A DNA stretch of 8,584 nt from NCBI GenBank assembly GCA_946623205.1, contig CAMOQV010000050.1, positions 1 through 8,584 on the forward strand, written 5' to 3'. The position numbers and the translations under genes are program-made. Source of the stretch: an uncultured Clostridia bacterium (lineage in GTDB: Bacteria > Bacillota > Clostridia > Christensenellales > UBA3700). The notes beneath the pieces are model-generated. The model was given only the letters and a program-made list of their open reading frames with translations. It ran no database searches and was not told where the DNA came from. Shown here piece by piece: positions 6,091 to 8,584 of the stretch; positions within the stretch are counted from its first letter, which is position 1; the number at the start of each line of letters is the position of its first letter.

Positions 6091-6630
6091 ATGCTAAAGG
6101 ATATTGAAAGCATTTTAATACCAGAAGAAGAATTGCAAAAAAGAATTAAAGAGCTTGCACAACAAATTGAAAAAGATTATCAAGGTAAGACAATTACATT
6201 TATTTGTATCTTACGTGGGGCATCAGTTTTCTTCTGCGATCTAGTAAGAGAAATTAACTTAGATTGTAGATTTGAATTTATGTCAGTATCTAGTTACGGC
6301 GCTGGTACAACATCATCAGGTGAAGTTAGAATTGTTAAAGATTTAAACACTCCACTTGAAGGAAAGGATGTTATTATCGTTGAAGATATTATAGATAGTG
6401 GAAGTACACTTCATTATCTAAAGAATATGTTACAACAAAGAAATCCTGCATCTATAAAAGTATGCGCATTATTGGATAAACCATCAAGAAGAAAAGTTGA
6501 CTTTAAGGGTGATTATATTGGTTTTGAAATTGAAGATAAATTCGTAGTAGGCTGCGGCTTAGATTATGCAGAAAAATATAGAAATTTGAAAGATGTATGC
6601 ATTTTAAAGCCTGAAGTGTACTCAAAATAA
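6091..6630 (+). CDS. hpt: Hypoxanthine phosphoribosyltransferase
   Basis: A purine salvage enzyme that makes IMP (and usually GMP) from hypoxanthine or guanine and PRPP. Its 179 aa is the usual bacterial length. The PRPP loop is V97-EDIIDSGST-106. The cis-peptide loop is L41-R42-G43 in ILRGASVFFCD, and the flexible catalytic loop starts at SVSSYG (65-70). DKPSRRK (129-135) and FVVGCGLDYAEKYRNL (151-166) form the purine-binding end, with the YAEKYRNL stretch characteristic of Hpt rather than xanthine or adenine PRTases. AAGGAG (6078-6083), partly inside the upstream stop region, sits seven bases from the ATG. The gap of 11 bases before the gene leaves no room for a purine riboswitch. Downstream, after 20 bases, comes a membrane protein and then a second PRTase, so this may be the first gene of a salvage unit. 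Confidence 0.96.
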   Translation: MLKDIESILIPEEELQKRIKELAQQIEKDYQGKTITFICILRGASVFFCDLVREINLDCRFEFMSVSSYGAGTTSSGEVRIVKDLNTPLEGKDVIIVEDIIDSGSTLHYLKNMLQQRNPASIKVCALLDKPSRRKVDFKGDYIGFEIEDKFVVGCGLDYAEKYRNLKDVCILKPEVYSK

Positions 6631-6650
6631 ATTTTATAAAGGGTTATTTT

Positions 6651-7256
6651 ATGACAAAAAAATTAAAGATTCAACTATGTTTATTCGCAGTATCATTAGT
6701 GTTAAACATCTGGGGAATAATGTCAATTCTACAAGTTGGAATGGGCGTAAATACGGGGCTAAATTATCTAAACACTATTAAAGATTTCCATATCATTTTA
6801 TGCTATGTAATTATTGTTATTACTATGGCAATTGGTATTATGTCGGCATCTATTAATGCTGGCCAATTGGATAATAAAAAATGGATGAAAGGCCTTACTA
6901 TTGGCGTAACTGCATATAGTACAGTTTTAACAGTTCCTCTATTATTGGCGTTCATTTCATTTGCTGCATATCCATTAGATGCTGGAGCTAGTTATGGCTC
7001 AGGACTTGGCGAGTTTATAGATGGAATGTTTGGAACAATTGCTAAAGATTTAGGAACAATCTTTGGACCAGAGGCATTGGGTGGAGGCGGATCAAATGGC
7101 CTATTGATGACAATTTATGTTTTAGGTATTTTGATGAGTATTATCTTCCTTGCTTTCCCAATCTTTAGTGCATGGCTACAAATTAAAGGTATGACAATAG
7201 GGGATTTATTTAAGAAGAAGAATATAAATGCTGAAGGAGCACAAGAAAATGAGTAA
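6651..7256 (+). CDS. Four-helix membrane protein of unknown function
   Basis: A 201-aa protein that I do not recognise. Hydrophobic segments are at about 6-27, 46-66, 82-107 and 150-176, predicting four transmembrane helices. A Gly/Ser-rich, acidic loop of about 40 residues (110-149, with GASYGSGLG and GGGGSNG) joins helices 3 and 4. A short positively charged stretch (K187-K190) follows the last helix and is expected to be cytoplasmic, as is the Lys-rich N-terminus, so the long loop would be outside. No cysteine or charged motif suggests an enzyme, and no transporter signature is visible. AAAGGG at 6638-6643 is seven bases from the start. The stop overlaps the next gene by eight bases (ATGAGTAA). 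Placement between two purine PRTases hints at a role tied to purine uptake or salvage, but the sequence itself gives no support for that. Confidence 0.75.
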   Translation: MTKKLKIQLCLFAVSLVLNIWGIMSILQVGMGVNTGLNYLNTIKDFHIILCYVIIVITMAIGIMSASINAGQLDNKKWMKGLTIGVTAYSTVLTVPLLLAFISFAAYPLDAGASYGSGLGEFIDGMFGTIAKDLGTIFGPEALGGGGSNGLLMTIYVLGILMSIIFLAFPIFSAWLQIKGMTIGDLFKKKNINAEGAQENE

Positions 7257-7791
7257 GTTTTATCATATGACAATTGCAGGACTAGAAAGAGATTTACCTC
7301 TATGTCCATTAAATGACAAATTAGACATTGCAGGTTTTGTAATGTTCTCAGATGTTGAATTAACTAAAGCAACAGCAAAAGAACTATTAGCTAAGGTTCC
7401 AGATTTTGATGTTATTTTAACAGCAGAATCAAAGGGAATTCCTCTAGCATATGAAATGGCTAGACAAAGCGGTAAGAATTATGTAGTTGCTAGAAAGGGC
7501 GTTAAGTTATATATGGTAAATCCACATGAGGTTGCCGTAAAATCTATTACAACAGCAAAAGAGCAAAAACTATATGTTGACGATTTTGCTGTAGCAAGTT
7601 TAAAGGGAAAGAATGTATTGATCGTTGATGATGTTATCTCAACAGGAGAATCACTAGCATCACTAGAAAAGATTCTTGAATATGCTCAAGGAAAAGTAGC
7701 AGCAAAGTGTGCAGTTTTAGCTGAAGGTGGCGCTGCAGATAGAAAAGATATTATCTTCTTGGAAAAGTTACCACTATTTCCACATAACTAG
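7249..7791 (+). CDS. Adenine/xanthine phosphoribosyltransferase-like protein
   Basis: A type I phosphoribosyltransferase of 180 aa from the preferred start. The PRPP loop is V123-LIVDDVISTGES-135. ILTAESKGIPLAYEMARQ (56-73) is the loop and helix before it, with the family's TAExKG in place of an LRG loop, and ARKGVKLYM (81-89) is the following strand and catalytic-loop edge. I recall this subgroup, with the N-terminal AGLERxLPLCPxN (10-22), as annotated adenine phosphoribosyltransferase in Clostridia, but residues deciding adenine against xanthine are not clear to me. ATG at 7249 is chosen because GAAGGAG (7233-7239) lies nine bases upstream. The in-frame ATG at 7228 precedes that site, lies deep inside the membrane-protein gene, and would add seven residues lacking family character. 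The two genes share ATGAGTAA. The gene is followed at once by an intrinsic terminator, so it ends the hpt-containing unit. Confidence 0.88.
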   Translation: MSKFYHMTIAGLERDLPLCPLNDKLDIAGFVMFSDVELTKATAKELLAKVPDFDVILTAESKGIPLAYEMARQSGKNYVVARKGVKLYMVNPHEVAVKSITTAKEQKLYVDDFAVASLKGKNVLIVDDVISTGESLASLEKILEYAQGKVAAKCAVLAEGGAADRKDIIFLEKLPLFPHN

Positions 7792-7807
7792 AAATTCGAC
7801 ATATAAC
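7777..7807 (+). promoter_or_regulatory. Weak candidate promoter for the ferredoxin-nitroreductase gene
   Basis: TATAAC at 7802-7807 matches five of six -10 bases. TTTCCA at 7777-7782 is a partial -35 with a long 19-bp spacer. Transcription from it would begin near 7813-7815, just at the loop of the terminator hairpin, so such a transcript would lack the 5' arm and keep the AAGGA ribosome binding site. This is inferred from spacing alone. Confidence 0.3.
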
Positions 7808-7835
7808 GCCCATAAGGATGGGCGTAGTGTTTTTT
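7806..7835 (+). terminator. Intrinsic (rho-independent) terminator after the PRTase gene
   Basis: A perfect 8-bp stem, ACGCCCAT (7806-7813) with ATGGGCGT (7818-7825), closes an AAGG tetraloop and is followed four bases later by six T residues (7830-7835). Three more pairs are possible outside a small internal loop (7799-7801 with 7828-7830). It starts 14 bases after the PRTase stop and is the only GC-rich hairpin with a T-run that I found in the window. Its 3' arm, loop and T-run overlap the start region of the next gene. Confidence 0.88.
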
Positions 7836-8584
7836 ATGGGATATACAATTAAAGTTAATAATGAAAAATGTATAGGGTGTGGGCTTTGCGTTAGCGATTG
7901 CCCAGCTTTTCATATTAAAGTTGAGAACAAAAAGGCCATAGTACAAAAAAATATGTGTATTGGATGTGGCCATTGCTTTGCAATCTGTCCTCAAGAGGCA
8001 ATAACTATTGAGGAGTATGATTTAAGTCAATCTGAAAAAGTAGTGCCATTTACAACTTTTAATAGTGAGGATTTTTTAAAAGCTATTAAATCTCGCCGTA
8101 CAATGAGACAATTCAAAGATAAAGAAATTGAAAAAGAAGTTTTAGATAAAATCCTTGAAGCAGGAAGATATAGCCCAACAGGAGCTAATGCTCAAGATGT
8201 TGCATTTACAATTTTAGGCTCAAAACAAAAGGATGCGGAAAAGATTTGTGTATCATTGTTTAGATTTGGCGTTGGCGCTGCTCAAAAGTTTGCTAAAGAA
8301 TTGTCTGGTATGAATATAGACGATAATTTCTTCTTCAAAAAAGCCCCATTAGTTATTTTGGTTTCTTCAAAATCTCATATAAATGGTGGGCTTGCTTGTG
8401 GCTATATGGAAATGATGGCGGCAACACTTGGAGTTGGAACTCTATATAGTGGTTTTTTTGAGACTTGCTTTAATCTTAGCCCAAAACTTAGAAGATTAAT
8501 TAAATTACCAAAAGGACATAAACTAGCAGCTTGTATGGTATTTGGATACCCAAAAGTAAAATACCAAAGAACTGCACCTAGAAA
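7836..8584 (+). CDS. Ferredoxin-nitroreductase fusion protein (2x[4Fe-4S] + FMN nitroreductase), 3' end missing
   Basis: An open frame runs from 7836 to the end of the window (249 codons plus two bases) without a stop. Residues 1-60 are a bacterial ferredoxin domain with two complete clusters: C12-x2-C15-x2-C18-x3-C22-P and C41-x2-C44-x2-C47-x3-C51-P. Residues about 78-240 are a nitroreductase-fold FMN domain with SRRTMRQF (87-93, the FMN-phosphate Arg patch), AGRYSPTGANAQ (109-120), GACGYMEMMAATLG-like helix at 186-199, and the terminal FGYPKVKYQR (236-245). That last motif normally lies close to the C-terminus, so little is missing. Such fusions are common in anaerobic Clostridia; natural substrates are mostly unknown. 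The start is uncertain: ATG 7836 fits a ferredoxin N-terminus best, but in-frame GTG 7827 has AAGGA (7814-7818) at ideal spacing, and ATG 7818 is also in frame. The cytoplasmic protein probably takes electrons through its clusters to FMN. Confidence 0.9.
   Translation, partial: MGYTIKVNNEKCIGCGLCVSDCPAFHIKVENKKAIVQKNMCIGCGHCFAICPQEAITIEEYDLSQSEKVVPFTTFNSEDFLKAIKSRRTMRQFKDKEIEKEVLDKILEAGRYSPTGANAQDVAFTILGSKQKDAEKICVSLFRFGVGAAQKFAKELSGMNIDDNFFFKKAPLVILVSSKSHINGGLACGYMEMMAATLGVGTLYSGFFETCFNLSPKLRRLIKLPKGHKLAACMVFGYPKVKYQRTAPR

Noticed and set aside
7228..7248. Earlier in-frame ATG for the second phosphoribosyltransferase
   Set aside because: It lies upstream of the strong GAAGGAG site at 7233-7239, which is correctly spaced for the ATG at 7249, and the added residues do not resemble the family's N-terminus.
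7788..7994. Reverse-strand open frame over the ferredoxin start
   Set aside because: It is antisense to a clear CxxCxxCxxxCP-containing protein and crosses the terminator; it has no recognisable product. The other reverse-strand frames in the window are likewise shadows of strong + strand genes.
1..8584. Defence island, phage, transposon or CRISPR array
   Set aside because: No nuclease, integrase, transposase, direct-repeat array or inverted terminal repeats were seen; the content is housekeeping, redox and salvage genes.

Overview
The window is a tightly packed, AT-rich stretch with every recognisable gene on the + strand. Gaps are tens of bases or less, and several stops and starts overlap (TAATG, ATGA, ATGAGTAA). 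Arginine is mostly AGA, TGA is used as a real stop (end of the gene at 2618), and ribosome binding sites are of the AGGAG type. With a single-subunit Suf scaffold, a flavodiiron protein, a CGAxxG cysteine protein and a ferredoxin-nitroreductase, this points to a low-GC anaerobic Firmicute (Clostridia or a near relative). That placement is inferred from gene content and composition; I cannot name a genus.

Layout. (1) 1-1744: probable last codons of a SufC-like ATPase, a SufB/SufD-type Fe-S scaffold of only 308 aa, and a translationally coupled alpha/beta hydrolase. (2) 1755-3735: a candidate promoter, then four linked genes: a small protein of unknown function with a GTG start, a Cys-rich CGAxxG-family putative redox protein, a GNAT acetyltransferase, and a membrane protein resembling the CrtO acyltransferase family. 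(3) 3735-4400: an 18-bp AT palindrome with a candidate promoter, then a maltose/galactoside-type O-acetyltransferase. (4) 4416-6079: an FprA-type flavodiiron protein coupled to a second GNAT. (5) 6091-7791: hypoxanthine phosphoribosyltransferase, a four-helix membrane protein of unknown function, and a second purine-type phosphoribosyltransferase, closed by a clear intrinsic terminator. (6) 7836 to the end: a 2x[4Fe-4S] ferredoxin-nitroreductase fusion that runs off the window; its start region overlaps the terminator.

How the genes relate. Two themes recur: Fe-S and redox handling in an anaerobe (Suf scaffold, CGAxxG protein, flavodiiron O2/NO reductase, ferredoxin-nitroreductase) and purine salvage (two PRTases). 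The acyltransferases of three unrelated folds have no visible substrate link to their neighbours. I see no mobile element, CRISPR array, RNA gene, phage or obvious defence locus. The least explained items are the 137-aa protein at 1823, the CrtO-like membrane protein, the membrane protein between the two PRTases, and the terminator/start overlap near 7806-7836. No stretch over 300 bases lacks a gene.
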